From the NCBI RefSeq assembly GCF_013149785.1, contig NZ_JABEZU010000005.1, positions 186,001 to 250,000 of the forward strand: a stretch of 64,000 nt of DNA, given 5' to 3'. Below, piece after piece: positions 20,594 through 29,871 of this stretch (position 1 is its first letter; each line of letters opens with the position of its first letter). Both the position numbers and the translations under genes were made by a program. Origin of the DNA: Isoptericola halotolerans (GTDB taxonomy: Bacteria > Actinomycetota > Actinomycetes > Actinomycetales > Cellulomonadaceae). A model generated the notes under the pieces. The model searched no databases, was not told the origin of the DNA, and was given only the letters and a program-made list of their open reading frames with translations.

Positions 20594-23004
20594 GTCGGGA
20601 CCTGCGGCTGGCGCCGACGGCCCTCGTGGCGTGGGCGACCGCGTGGACGTCCACCGGTCCTCTCCGGGCGGACCTCGTCGTCGTCCTCGCCGCCCTGGCG
20701 GTGCTCACAGCGGTCGTCCTGCTGTTCTGCGAGCGAGGTGCAGGACCGGACCGAGCGCCGCTCCGGGGTCGAGGGGCAGGACGCCCGGCCGTCTCGCACC
20801 TGCTGCTCGTCGCGGGCTGCGTGGTCGCGGTCGGCGTCTCCGTGCACGTGCAGAGCGCTGCCCGAGGTCCGCTGCCGCAGCTGGCCGCGGAGAAGGCCGT
20901 GGCGACGCTGCACGGCACCGTCGCGTCCGAACCCCGGCCGGCGACGTTCGGTGACGGTCACCGCTACGTGCTGGCCGTCGACGAGGTCCGTGCCCGCGGT
21001 GCGGCGTCCGCGACGCGGGGCCACGTCGAGGTCACCGCACCGGGCTCGCCGCCGGGGTTCGGCGCGGACCTGGTTGCCGAGGTCCGTCTCGGACCGCCGG
21101 GGATCGGGGTCGGGACCGTGGCCTCGGCCACCGCGACCGCCGTGAGCACCTCGGCGCCACCCGGCCGCGTCCTGCAGGGCACGACCACGGTGCGGACCGC
21201 GCTCCTGGAGGTCACCGACGGACTGTCGCCACAGGCTCGCGGGCTCGTCCCCGGGGCATCTGTCGGGGACACCACCCGACTGCCCGACGAGATCCGCGAC
21301 GCGATGAGGACCACCGGTCTGACCCACGTGACCGCCGTCTCCGGCAGCCACTTCGCGATCGTGCTGGCCGCCCTGACCGCCGCCTGCGTGCTGCTGCGCG
21401 TGCCGCGAGGAGCCCGCGTGCTGCTGCTCGTCGTCGGGGCCGTCGCCTTCGTGCTGCTCGTGCGGCCCGAGCCCAGCGTGCTGCGCGCCTCGTGGACCTG
21501 CGCCGTCGCCCTGCTGGCCCTGGCGCTGGGCAGGCCGTCGTCCGGGCCGCCCGCGCTCGCGGTGGCCTCGACGGTGCTGCTGGTCGTCGACCCCTGGATG
21601 TCGCGGTCCTTCGGGTTCGCCCTGTCCTGCTCGGCGACCGCGGGGATCATCCTGCTCACGGGCCCGTTGGCTCGGCGGCTCGCTCCGTGGTGCGGTCGTG
21701 CCCTCGCGTTCGCTCTGGCCGTGCCGCTGGCCGCGCAGGCGGCGTGCGGGCCGGTGCTCGTCCTGCTCGACCCCGCGGTGCCGCTGATGTCCGTGCCGGC
21801 GAACCTCCTGGCCACGCCTGCCCTGGTGCCCGCGACCGTCCTCGGACTGCTGGCCGCCGTCATCGCCCCCTGGTCACCAGGCCTCGCCGCCGTGGTGGCC
21901 TGGGTGGCCGGTGGTGCGACGGCCTGGATCGCCGGGGTCGCCCAGGTCTTCGCCGGCCTGCCTGGCGCACGACTGCCCTGGCTCGACGGGGTCGCGGGTG
22001 CGTTGCTGCTGGCGGCTGCCACGGCGGTCTGCCTCTGGCTGGTGCTGCGCAGACCGCCCGGGCGAGGCTGGCGACGACCGCCGGGAGAGCGGGCGCGGTC
22101 CGCAGGGCGTCGCCTGGCCCGCTCGGTGCGTCGTGCGTCGGTGCCGCAGCGCGTCCTGGTCGCGACCACGGCCGGGGTGCTGCTCGTGGCGGCCGGGTTC
22201 GTGGTCGGCAACCTGCCCGGTCCCGGGTCGTCGGGGGCCTCGGGCGACTGGCAGGTGGTGGCGTGCGACGTCGGCCAGGGCGACACCCTGGTCGTGCGCA
22301 GCGGGCCGCGGGCTGCCGTCGTGGTCGACGTCGGGCCGCCCGGCCCCGACGCGGCACGGTGCCTTCGGCGCCTCGGGGTCGACCAGATCGACCTGCTGGT
22401 CCTGAGCCATTTCCACACCGACCACGTCGGCGGGCTCGACGACGTCCTCGCGGGCCGCACGGTGACCTCGGCCCTCGTGTCGCCCCTGGACGAGCCGGCC
22501 GGGCCGGCGCGGCGGGCGCGCGACACGCTCGGCGCCGCGTCGGTGCCTGTGGCCGTCGCCGATCCCGGTCAGCGCGGCGTCGCGGGCTCCGCCTCCTGGG
22601 AGGTGCTGGGCGCCTACGCCGGCGGTGGTGCGAACGACGCGAGCGTCGCGCTGGCGGTGCGCACGGCCGCCGGGGTGGACGTCGTCGCCCTCGGTGACCT
22701 GGAGCTGGCCGGCCAGGAGGATCTCCTGCGGCGCCTCGTCGCTGCCGGTCTGCCCGCCGGCCCGGTGGAAGTGGTCAAGATGGCACACCACGGGTCGGCG
22801 TCGCAGTCGGCAGACCTCGCGGCCCTGCTCAGCCCTCGCGTGACGCTCGTCCCTGTCGGGGAGAACGACTACGGGCATCCCACGGACACGGCGCTGCGGC
22901 TCTACGAGTCGGTGGGTTCCCGGGTGGTGCGGACGGACGAGTGCGGCACGGTGTCGCTGGCTGTGCGCGACCGTGGCCTGGTGCTCGACTGTCCGCAGCG
23001 GTGA
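20587..23004 (+). CDS. comEC: ComEC/Rec2-type DNA-uptake channel
   Basis: An 805-residue polytopic protein. The N-terminal membrane part includes a DUF4131-like external loop (about 100-210). The competence domain (about 230-500) carries HVTAVSGSHFAIV and multiple helices. The C-terminal metallo-beta-lactamase-like domain (about 555-805) has the metal motif SHFHTDHVGG near residue 607 and a later KMAHHGS. The family forms the channel for single-stranded DNA import, with the C-terminal domain proposed as the nuclease. GTG 20587 and GTG 20590 are both possible; the second gives a 4-nt GTGA overlap with comEA. A hairpin follows the stop. Confidence 0.93.
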   Translation: MVSRDLRLAPTALVAWATAWTSTGPLRADLVVVLAALAVLTAVVLLFCERGAGPDRAPLRGRGAGRPAVSHLLLVAGCVVAVGVSVHVQSAARGPLPQLAAEKAVATLHGTVASEPRPATFGDGHRYVLAVDEVRARGAASATRGHVEVTAPGSPPGFGADLVAEVRLGPPGIGVGTVASATATAVSTSAPPGRVLQGTTTVRTALLEVTDGLSPQARGLVPGASVGDTTRLPDEIRDAMRTTGLTHVTAVSGSHFAIVLAALTAACVLLRVPRGARVLLLVVGAVAFVLLVRPEPSVLRASWTCAVALLALALGRPSSGPPALAVASTVLLVVDPWMSRSFGFALSCSATAGIILLTGPLARRLAPWCGRALAFALAVPLAAQAACGPVLVLLDPAVPLMSVPANLLATPALVPATVLGLLAAVIAPWSPGLAAVVAWVAGGATAWIAGVAQVFAGLPGARLPWLDGVAGALLLAAATAVCLWLVLRRPPGRGWRRPPGERARSAGRRLARSVRRASVPQRVLVATTAGVLLVAAGFVVGNLPGPGSSGASGDWQVVACDVGQGDTLVVRSGPRAAVVVDVGPPGPDAARCLRRLGVDQIDLLVLSHFHTDHVGGLDDVLAGRTVTSALVSPLDEPAGPARRARDTLGAASVPVAVADPGQRGVAGSASWEVLGAYAGGGANDASVALAVRTAAGVDVVALGDLELAGQEDLLRRLVAAGLPAGPVEVVKMAHHGSASQSADLAALLSPRVTLVPVGENDYGHPTDTALRLYESVGSRVVRTDECGTVSLAVRDRGLVLDCPQR

Positions 23005-23021
23005 GGTCGGCCCCCGGACAC

Positions 23022-23050
23022 CGGTGGCGCCGGCCGAGCCGGCGCCACCG
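23022..23050. terminator. Perfect 13-bp hairpin between convergent comEC and LuxR genes
   Basis: The arms 23022-23034 and 23038-23050 are fully complementary around a 3-nt loop. They sit between two converging genes and could end both transcripts. Confidence 0.75.
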
Positions 23051-23152
23051 ACGCGTCACGATGAACCGCCGGGGGAAACGGTTCACGACATCCCGGGCAG
23101 GCCGTCTCGACCGGCCGCCCGAACCGCCTCCATCGTGCGTGCCCGGGCGACG

Positions 23153-25342
23153 TCAGCGCATCTGTCGATCGACGTATTCCTCGAGCACCCACCGCGCCAC
23201 CTGGACCCGTGAACCGACCCCGAGCTTGGTCCGGATCCGTTCGACGTGCGTGCGGGCCGTGCCGGGGGAGATGACGAGCCGCGCGGCGATCTGCGGGTTC
23301 GTCATCCCCTCGGCCACGAGGTGTGCCACCTCGAGCTCGCGCGGCGTGAGCAGCCCGTCGCGGCGAGGCCGGGCGGCTCGCCGACCCAGCTCCACCACCT
23401 CGACGATGGACAGCGTCGACTCACCGTCGGCGTCCTCGGTGTCCGTGGGGTCGGGCGACCCCATGCGCCGTCGCATGGCGACGGCGGCCAGGCGGCAGTC
23501 CTCCGCGTCCCGCGGACGGCCGGTCGCGGCCAGGACGAGGGCGAGCTCGTCGACCAGTGGCGCCGCCTCGGCCAGGGCGTTGTAGCGTGCCAGGTCGTCC
23601 AGGCCCTGCAGCAGGAGGGAGGTCGCGCTCGTGATGTCGCCACGGCGGCGCGCGACGACGCCCAGGTGCCCCCGGACCCGCCCCACGAGCCAGACGGGCG
23701 GATGGACCAGGAAGATCTCGAGTGCCTCCTCCAGCAGCTCCGCCGCCGTGTCGTCCTGCCCGGCCGCGAGCTCGATCCCGCCGAGGTTGGCGCACCACAG
23801 GGCGTGCAGGCGTGGGTCGTCCTGCGGGTCGTACATGCCGCTGACCTCGTGGTAGGCCGCGCGTGCGTCGTCGAACCGGCCCTGTGCGGCGGCGACGTCG
23901 CCGTGCACCCCGAGGGCGAAGGGGAGCCAGGCGTGCGGACCGTCCCGACGGATCTGCTCCAACGAGTCCCGGGCGTGCACGGCGGCCTCGCCGAGCAGCC
24001 CCAGGAGACGTTCCTGGTCCGCGCGGAGGTACTCGATGACGGAACGGTCCGGCCCGTCGAGCGCGTCGAGCGCGCCGATGGTGCGGTCGAGCCCGAACCG
24101 GATGCGACCGGTGACACGCCAGAAGCGGATCGTGCTGGTGAGCAGACCGACGATCACCGGGGCGTCCCGCGCGGCGACGGCGCTGTCGATGGCCGCGACG
24201 ACGTCGTCGTGCAGGTCCTCCAGCTCGGCGACCTGGTCCGGCGAGAAGTACCGCGAGCGGTGACGGTGGGAGGCGACCCGTTCCAGCACGGCGCGGCGGT
24301 GCGCGACCGCGAGGTCGGCGTCGGCCCCGTGGTCCTGCCCGGCCCGCGCGTGCTCGCGGACGACGGCGAGCATGCGGTACCGCGTCGTGCTCCCGGTGGT
24401 GTCGGCCTCCAGCAGCGAGTGGTCGACCAGCTCGCAGAGCGTCTCCGCCACTCGTTCCGGGGTGGTGCCGGGCGGCCCGACGGCGATGGCCGATGCCGCG
24501 TCGAAGCCTCCGACGAAGGTCCCGAGGCGGCGGTAGAGGCCGACGGCCTCGTCGGACAGCAACGCCAGGCTCCAGTCGAGCGACGCCGTCATGGTGCGCT
24601 GGTGAGCGGTGCCGCCGCGCAACGACGGCAGCCCGAGGCCCTGTGCCAGCCGGCCGTCGAGCTCGGCGGGGGTCATCGTGCGCAGGTGGGTGGCGACGAG
24701 CACCAGCGGCAGGGGGATCCCGTCGAGCCGGCGGCACACCGAGAGGAGATGGTGGCGCTCGGGTCCACCGACGTCGAGCCGGGCGCCGAGGGCGTTGGCT
24801 CGTGCGGCCAGCAGCCGGACGGCAGCGCCCGGCGCGCCGTCGTCGGTCACGGGCAGCGGCCCGAGGCTCAGTCGGTGTTCCCCGGGGACGTCCAGGGGCC
24901 GGCGGCTGGTGGCGATGATGGTCAGCTCGGGGCAGGTCGCGGCGACGACGCCGACGAGATGGGCGGCGGCATCGAGGACGTGCTCACAGTTGTCGAGGAC
25001 GAGGAGCGACGGTCCGCGCTGCAGCTCGGCGGTGAGCACGTCGTGGGGGTCACCATGGGCGGACCGCAGGCCGACCGCGTGCAGGACGTGGACGACGACG
25101 TCCTCGGGGTGGTCGACGGCGGTGAGGTCGACCAGCCACCGGCGCCCGAACTGACCGGCGAGCCGGTGACCGGCCTCGACGGCGAGCGACGTCTTGCCGG
25201 ACCCGCCGACGCCGGTGATCGTGAGCACGGAGTGCTCGGCCGCGTCGACGGCCCGCAGGACCTCCTCGATCTCCCTGTCACGGCCGACCAGCTCCGTCCT
25301 GCGGGGGGCGAAGGGCCTCGGGGCGAGTGCTGGGACGGTCAT
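23153..25342 (-). CDS. LuxR-family regulator with NB-ARC-type ATPase domain
   Basis: A 729-residue signal-transducing ATPase regulator. The N-terminal P-loop domain has Walker A TGVGGSGKTS (about 43-52) and Walker B LLVLDNCEHVLDA. A helical, TPR-like middle section follows (about 330-640). The C-terminal LuxR helix-turn-helix (about 665-725) carries LTPRELEVAHLVAEGMTN and the IRTKLGVGSRVQ recognition part. Such proteins typically activate genes on ligand or protein binding coupled to nucleotide exchange. The ligand is unknown. ATG 25342 lies 4 nt after the glycosyltransferase stop, so both are probably transcribed together leftward. Direct targets are not evident; the divergent cellulase is one candidate by position only. 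Confidence 0.88.
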   Translation of the reverse strand: MTVPALAPRPFAPRRTELVGRDREIEEVLRAVDAAEHSVLTITGVGGSGKTSLAVEAGHRLAGQFGRRWLVDLTAVDHPEDVVVHVLHAVGLRSAHGDPHDVLTAELQRGPSLLVLDNCEHVLDAAAHLVGVVAATCPELTIIATSRRPLDVPGEHRLSLGPLPVTDDGAPGAAVRLLAARANALGARLDVGGPERHHLLSVCRRLDGIPLPLVLVATHLRTMTPAELDGRLAQGLGLPSLRGGTAHQRTMTASLDWSLALLSDEAVGLYRRLGTFVGGFDAASAIAVGPPGTTPERVAETLCELVDHSLLEADTTGSTTRYRMLAVVREHARAGQDHGADADLAVAHRRAVLERVASHRHRSRYFSPDQVAELEDLHDDVVAAIDSAVAARDAPVIVGLLTSTIRFWRVTGRIRFGLDRTIGALDALDGPDRSVIEYLRADQERLLGLLGEAAVHARDSLEQIRRDGPHAWLPFALGVHGDVAAAQGRFDDARAAYHEVSGMYDPQDDPRLHALWCANLGGIELAAGQDDTAAELLEEALEIFLVHPPVWLVGRVRGHLGVVARRRGDITSATSLLLQGLDDLARYNALAEAAPLVDELALVLAATGRPRDAEDCRLAAVAMRRRMGSPDPTDTEDADGESTLSIVEVVELGRRAARPRRDGLLTPRELEVAHLVAEGMTNPQIAARLVISPGTARTHVERIRTKLGVGSRVQVARWVLEEYVDRQMR

Positions 25343-25346
25343 GGCC

Positions 25347-26486
25347 TCACCGCGTCAGCAGCGCGTGGAGGATGTCGAACCGCTGGTCCCAGGTCCAGGC
25401 GCCCCGTACCCAGTCGGGTCCGTCGGCACCCATCCGGCGCCGCCGGGCGGGATCGGCGAGCAGCTCGACGAGGCGGCGCGCCACGTCGTCGGGGTCCGTG
25501 CCGTCGACGACGAACCCGGTGACGCCGTCGCGCACGGCGTCGGGGGCGCCGCCGGAGCGGCCCACCACGACCGGCAGCCCGGCGGCCTGGGCCTCGAGGT
25601 AGACGATGCCGAGGCCTTCGACCTCCAGCCCGCCGCGGCGGCTGCGCGAGGGCATGGCGAACACGTCGGCGGCCGCGTAGAAGGCGGGCATCGCCGCGTG
25701 CGGGTGACCGCCGGCCATGACGACCCGGTCCGCCAGGTCGCGGTCCTGGACGAGCCGACGCAGGCGTGGCGCGTCGGGGCCGTCCCCGACGATCAGCAGC
25801 CGGGCGTCGGGGACGGCCCGCAGGACCGTCGGCAGGGCACGGACGAGCATGTCCTGCCCCTTGCGTTCCACGAGCCGTGCGGCGCACAGCACGACCGGGG
25901 CGTCGGGCGGGAAGCCGTACCGTGCGCGGACCTGCCGGCCGCCGACGGGATCGAGGTCGGCGAACGTCTCGGGGTCGACGCCGGGGGACAGGCGCACCGC
26001 GCGGGCGGCGGCCTCGGGACCGACGGCTCGTGCGAGCGTGCCGACCGTGCGGTCGGAGAGATAGGTGAGGTGGTCCGTGTCACGGCCGATGCGCCGGAGC
26101 GCGGCACGGGTGCCGGGTACGCGTGCCCACCAGAGCTCGTGCCCGTGGGTGGTGGCGACGATGCGGCGCACGCCGGTCCGACGGCGCAGCGCCGAGGCCA
26201 TCAGCCCCAGCGGCGCGGCCGCCCCGAACCAGACCGAGTCGCACCCGAGCTCGTCGACGAGCCGCAGGACCTCGCGTGTCCGCGCGGGCGTGGGCAGCAG
26301 CATGCGCGTGTCGGCGCGCACCACGGGGTAGGGCAGGGTCCGGTCGAACGCCTCCTGGTCGGGGCTCGAGGAGGTGTGCACGACGATCTCGGACGGGTCG
26401 AAGCGGGAGGTCATCGCGTGGACGAACGTCTCGATGCCGCCCTGGCGAGGAGGGAAGTCGTTGGTGACGACGAGGGTCCGGGGCAC
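25347..26486 (-). CDS. pimB: GT4 glycosyltransferase, PimB-like phosphatidylinositol mannosyltransferase
   Basis: A 379-residue GT-B enzyme. The N-terminal VTNDFPPRQGGIETFVHAM stretch is characteristic of the actinobacterial PimB' group (Rv2188c-like). A HGHELWWA motif follows, then the donor-binding C-terminal half with SRLVERKG-like and EGLGIVYLEAQAAGLPVVVG segments. PimB' adds the second mannose to phosphatidylinositol mannoside at the inner face of the membrane, from GDP-mannose. The assignment to PimB rests on recognising the N-terminus and could be checked against other GT4 mannosyltransferases. It lies apart from other PIM genes and precedes the LuxR regulator on the same transcript. 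Confidence 0.7.
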   Translation of the reverse strand: MPRTLVVTNDFPPRQGGIETFVHAMTSRFDPSEIVVHTSSSPDQEAFDRTLPYPVVRADTRMLLPTPARTREVLRLVDELGCDSVWFGAAAPLGLMASALRRRTGVRRIVATTHGHELWWARVPGTRAALRRIGRDTDHLTYLSDRTVGTLARAVGPEAAARAVRLSPGVDPETFADLDPVGGRQVRARYGFPPDAPVVLCAARLVERKGQDMLVRALPTVLRAVPDARLLIVGDGPDAPRLRRLVQDRDLADRVVMAGGHPHAAMPAFYAAADVFAMPSRSRRGGLEVEGLGIVYLEAQAAGLPVVVGRSGGAPDAVRDGVTGFVVDGTDPDDVARRLVELLADPARRRRMGADGPDWVRGAWTWDQRFDILHALLTR

Positions 26487-26492
26487 CGGTCC

Positions 26493-26498
26493 AGGCTA
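26493..26498 (-). promoter_or_regulatory. -10 box TAGCCT for the leaderless pimB-like gene
   Basis: On the minus strand TAGCCT ends 6 nt before GTG 26486. Confidence 0.55.
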
Positions 26499-26598
26499 GC
26501 GGGCGCGGTGCGTGCCCCCGGTGACCGCCGCGTCAGGTCCTGGGGGACGGGTTTCACGTGACGTGCCCCACACGGTAGGGTCGGGAGCGTCCAATAGA

Positions 26599-26612
26599 TG
26601 GAAGCGCTCTCA
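26599..26612 (+). promoter_or_regulatory. CebR-like operator in front of the GH9 cellulase
   Basis: TGGAAGCGCTCTCA is close to the published Streptomyces CebR box TGGGAGCGCTCCCA (two differences) and keeps the AGCGCT core. It lies between a possible -10 region (AATAGAT, 26592-26598) and the ribosome site, 13 nt before the start codon. A bound LacI-type repressor there would block transcription until cellobiose is present. The regulator gene itself is not in the window. Confidence 0.75.
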
Positions 26613-26625
26613 CAGAGGAGTCAGC

Positions 26626-29600
26626 GTGAGACCCAGACAGCAACGACGCCGTCCGGTGGTCGCCGCCGTAGCCGCCCTCGCCCTCGCGGGCACCGTGGCG
26701 CCGCTCGCGGCCCAGGCCGACGACAACGACGTCCCCAACCTCGTCTCGAACGGCACCTTCGAGCCCCCGGTGGGCAACCAGTGGTGGGGGATCGACGACG
26801 ACCAGGTGTCGGACGGCGAGCTCTGCCTCGACGTGCCCGACGCCGGCGCGTTCGGCAACTTCGTCAACATCGACCTCGTGCCCGAGGGGACATACGTCCT
26901 GGGGTTCACCGCCCGCGGTGACAACGAGATCGACGGGCTGCAGGTGACGGTGCAGTCGGACGGCGCGCAGGGCGACCCGGTCTACGACGTGCAGGAGAAC
27001 TTCGCGGTCGGGCCCGACGCCGAGACGCTGGAGTGGTCCTTCACTGCCAGCGGAGATGCTGAGCGGGTCCAGTTCTCGCTCGGCGGCGCCGACGCCGCGG
27101 GAACGGTCTGCCTGTCCGACGTCTACCTCTCGCCGGTCGCCGAGCTGCTCACGAACCCGAGGTTCGAGGACGGGCTCGATCCCTGGTGGGTGGCCGGCGA
27201 CGTCGAGCTCGCCGAGGTGGACGGCCGGATGTGCGGTGTCGTCCCCGGAGGCGGCAACCAGTGGGACGTCATCCTCGGCCAGGGCGGGATCGAGGTCGAG
27301 GCGGGCCGCCCCTACACGGTCACGCTGACGGCGAGCGCCCAGCCCCAGGCGTCCGCGCGCGTCATCATCCCGGACCCGGGCACGGACTGGCCGCCCCTGT
27401 ACTCCGCAGACGTGACGCTGCGCCCGGACGGGCAGAGCTTCTCGGAGACGTTCGAGCTCGAGGCCGGTGCCGACACCGAGGTCCAGCTGCAGATGGGTGG
27501 CAACGCCGCAGACTTCGAGGTCTGCCTGGAGCTGTTCTCGTTGACGACAGGGGGCGAGGTCGCACAGTTCGAGCACGAGACGGGACCGCGCGTGCGCGTC
27601 AACCAGCTCGGCTACCTGCCGGACGGCCCGAAGAACGCGACGCTCGTGACCGACGAGTCCGAGCCGGTCGCCTGGCAGCTGCTGGACGCCTCCGACGCCG
27701 TGGTCGCCGCCGGGACGTCGGAGCCCGCAGGGTTCGATGCCTCGGCGGGCCTCGACGTGCACCGGATCGACTTCTCCGACGTCGCGGTGAGCGGCACGGG
27801 CTTCCGCCTGGCCGCAGACGGCGAGGAGTCGTACCCGTTCGACGTCGTCGCGTCGCTCTACGAGGGCCTGCGCACCGATGCGCTCAACGTCTACTACACG
27901 CAGCGCTCGGGCATCGAGATCACGCCGATCGAGGTGGACGGCGATCTCAGGAAGACCGAGTACGTGCGACCCGCAGGCCACGTCTCCGAGTTCGGCGGCG
28001 ACGACGTCAACCAGGGGGACGTCGCCGTTCCCTGTCTGCCACCCACCGGCGCGGTGAACCACGAGGGTGCGCCGCAGCTCGGGGCGGACGCCCACTACGG
28101 CCCCGACGGCTGGCTCTGCCCCGAGGGGTACACCATCGACGCGGCCGGCGGCTGGTACGACGCCGGTGACCACGGCAAGTACGTCGTGAACTCGGGAATG
28201 TCCGTCTATCAGATGCTCGCGACCTACGAGCGCTCGCTGCACGCGGGCGTCGTGGCCGAGGGCGCGCTGGGCGACTCCACCCTGGTCATCCCGGAGCGGG
28301 ACAACGGCGTGCCGGACATCCTGGACGAGGCGCGCTGGAACCTCGACTGGATGCTGACGATGCAGGTGGCGGACGGCACGGAGATGACGATCGGCGGCGA
28401 GGTGGTCGACGCCGGCGGGCTGGCGCACCACAAGCTGCACGACATCGCCTGGACGGGTCTGAACACGCTGCCGCACGAGGACCCGATGCCGCGCTACGTG
28501 CACCGGCCGTCCACGGCGGCGACGCTCAACCTGGCCGCCGCGGCGGCGCAGGGTGCTCGGTTGTACGCCGAGCACGACGCGGAGTACGCCGACGAGCTGC
28601 TGGATGCCGCGCTGCGTGCCTGGGAGGCCGCGGCGGCGCACCCGGAGATCTACGCGCCCGACACGAACGACCTCGACCCGAACCCGGGAGGCGGCCCGTA
28701 CGACGACGTGAACCTCGGCGACGAGTTCTACTGGGCGGCTGCCCAGCTGTTCCTCACCACGGGTGCGGACGAGTTCGCCGAGGCGGTGCAGTCCTCGGAG
28801 TACCACGTCGGTGGTGCGCAGGGGGACATCTGGGACCAGGGAGGGTTCGGCTGGCAGTTCACCGCGGCGGCCGGCCGCCTCGACCTGGCGACGGTGCCCA
28901 ACAACCTGCCGGGACGGGCTGAGGTCATCGCCTCGGTGATCGAGGGGGCCGACCAGTACGTGGCCACCCAGCAGGCCGAGCCGTTCGGCCACGCCTACAA
29001 CCCGGGCAACTACGAGTGGGGCTCCGCGCACAGCGTGGCCAACAACGCGGCCGTGATCGCTACCGCGTACGACCTGACGGGCGAGGACGTCTACCGTGAT
29101 GCAGCGCTGGAGACGTTCGACTACCTGCTGGGCCGCAACGCCATCAACAACTCCTACATCAAGGGGTACGGGACGCACTTCTCGCAGAACATGCACAGCC
29201 GCTGGTACGCGTCGGCCGATCGGCTGCCGCCCTACCCCGACGGCAAGCTGGCCGGTGGGCCGAACTCGGGCATCCAGGACCCGGTCGCCCAGGCGAACCT
29301 GCAGGGCTGCGCCCCGCAGGCCTGCTACATCGACCACCGCGACTCGTGGTCGACGAACGAGACGACGATCAACTGGAACGCCGCCCTGACCTGGTACGCC
29401 TCCTGGGCGGCCGACATGGGCGACGGATCGCCGACCTGGGAGCCGCCGGCACCGACCTGCGAGGTGTCGTACACCCAGCACGGCACCTGGCCCGGGGGAG
29501 GGGCCAACACCCAGGTGTGGGTGACGAACCTGGGGCCAGGGTCGATCGAGGGGTGGGAGCTGACCTTCGACCTGTCGGCGACCGAGACGATCGTCAACTC

Positions 29601-29814
29601 CTGGAGCGCCGACGTCAGCCAGGACGGCACGTCGGTCACCGCCCGCAACCTGCCGTGGAACGCGGTGCTCGCCGCGCCGCGTGACGATCCCGGCAAGGGG
29701 AAGGGCAAGGCCAAGGGCAAGGCTGCGGTCACGTTCGGGTTCATCTCCAGCGGCGCCGACGGCACCACGCCCGAGGTGTTCCACGTCAACGGGGTGCGCT
29801 GCGCGTCGAGCTGA
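26626..29814 (+). CDS. Secreted multidomain GH9 cellulase with CBM4/9 and CBM2 modules
   Basis: A 1062-residue exported endo/exoglucanase. A basic signal peptide (residues 1-32, cleavage after AQA) is followed by two jelly-roll modules of CBM4/9 type (about 37-170 and 180-310). Next are the Ig-like CelD_N domain (RVRVNQLGYLP at about 325) and the GH9 catalytic domain (about 410-925). This has the nucleophile-side motif GGWYDAGDHGKYV near 508-520 and the acid-side DSWSTNETTINWNAALTWY near 905-924. A C-terminal CBM2 (about 943-1062) completes it. GTG 26626 is chosen because AGAGGAG ends 5 nt upstream; the in-frame start at 26512 lies before the operator. The CBM2 holds an unusual lysine/glycine run (GKGKGKAKGK, about 1023-1033). 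Confidence 0.95.
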   Translation: MRPRQQRRRPVVAAVAALALAGTVAPLAAQADDNDVPNLVSNGTFEPPVGNQWWGIDDDQVSDGELCLDVPDAGAFGNFVNIDLVPEGTYVLGFTARGDNEIDGLQVTVQSDGAQGDPVYDVQENFAVGPDAETLEWSFTASGDAERVQFSLGGADAAGTVCLSDVYLSPVAELLTNPRFEDGLDPWWVAGDVELAEVDGRMCGVVPGGGNQWDVILGQGGIEVEAGRPYTVTLTASAQPQASARVIIPDPGTDWPPLYSADVTLRPDGQSFSETFELEAGADTEVQLQMGGNAADFEVCLELFSLTTGGEVAQFEHETGPRVRVNQLGYLPDGPKNATLVTDESEPVAWQLLDASDAVVAAGTSEPAGFDASAGLDVHRIDFSDVAVSGTGFRLAADGEESYPFDVVASLYEGLRTDALNVYYTQRSGIEITPIEVDGDLRKTEYVRPAGHVSEFGGDDVNQGDVAVPCLPPTGAVNHEGAPQLGADAHYGPDGWLCPEGYTIDAAGGWYDAGDHGKYVVNSGMSVYQMLATYERSLHAGVVAEGALGDSTLVIPERDNGVPDILDEARWNLDWMLTMQVADGTEMTIGGEVVDAGGLAHHKLHDIAWTGLNTLPHEDPMPRYVHRPSTAATLNLAAAAAQGARLYAEHDAEYADELLDAALRAWEAAAAHPEIYAPDTNDLDPNPGGGPYDDVNLGDEFYWAAAQLFLTTGADEFAEAVQSSEYHVGGAQGDIWDQGGFGWQFTAAAGRLDLATVPNNLPGRAEVIASVIEGADQYVATQQAEPFGHAYNPGNYEWGSAHSVANNAAVIATAYDLTGEDVYRDAALETFDYLLGRNAINNSYIKGYGTHFSQNMHSRWYASADRLPPYPDGKLAGGPNSGIQDPVAQANLQGCAPQACYIDHRDSWSTNETTINWNAALTWYASWAADMGDGSPTWEPPAPTCEVSYTQHGTWPGGGANTQVWVTNLGPGSIEGWELTFDLSATETIVNSWSADVSQDGTSVTARNLPWNAVLAAPRDDPGKGKGKAKGKAAVTFGFISSGADGTTPEVFHVNGVRCASS

Positions 29815-29824
29815 CTGCGAACCC

Positions 29825-29864
29825 GCCTGCCGGACCGGTCCGATGTCCGACCGGTCTGGCAGGC
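29825..29864 (+). terminator. Hairpin with 16-bp arms after the GH9 gene
   Basis: The arms 29825-29840 and 29849-29864 pair with one G:T position around an 8-nt loop, 10 nt after the cellulase stop. The distal arm overlaps the -10 box of holA. Confidence 0.7.
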
Positions 29865-29865
29865 T
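29860..29865 (+). promoter_or_regulatory. -10-like box CAGGCT for holA
   Basis: CAGGCT lies 6 nt before GTG 29872. It keeps the spacing seen at other leaderless genes here but has C instead of T at the first position. Confidence 0.4.
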
Positions 29866-29871
29866 GGGCCC

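Noticed and set aside
19640-23004. ComEA/ComEC as proof of natural competence
   Set aside because: These two genes are widespread in actinobacteria not known to be competent. No pilus or processing genes are seen here.
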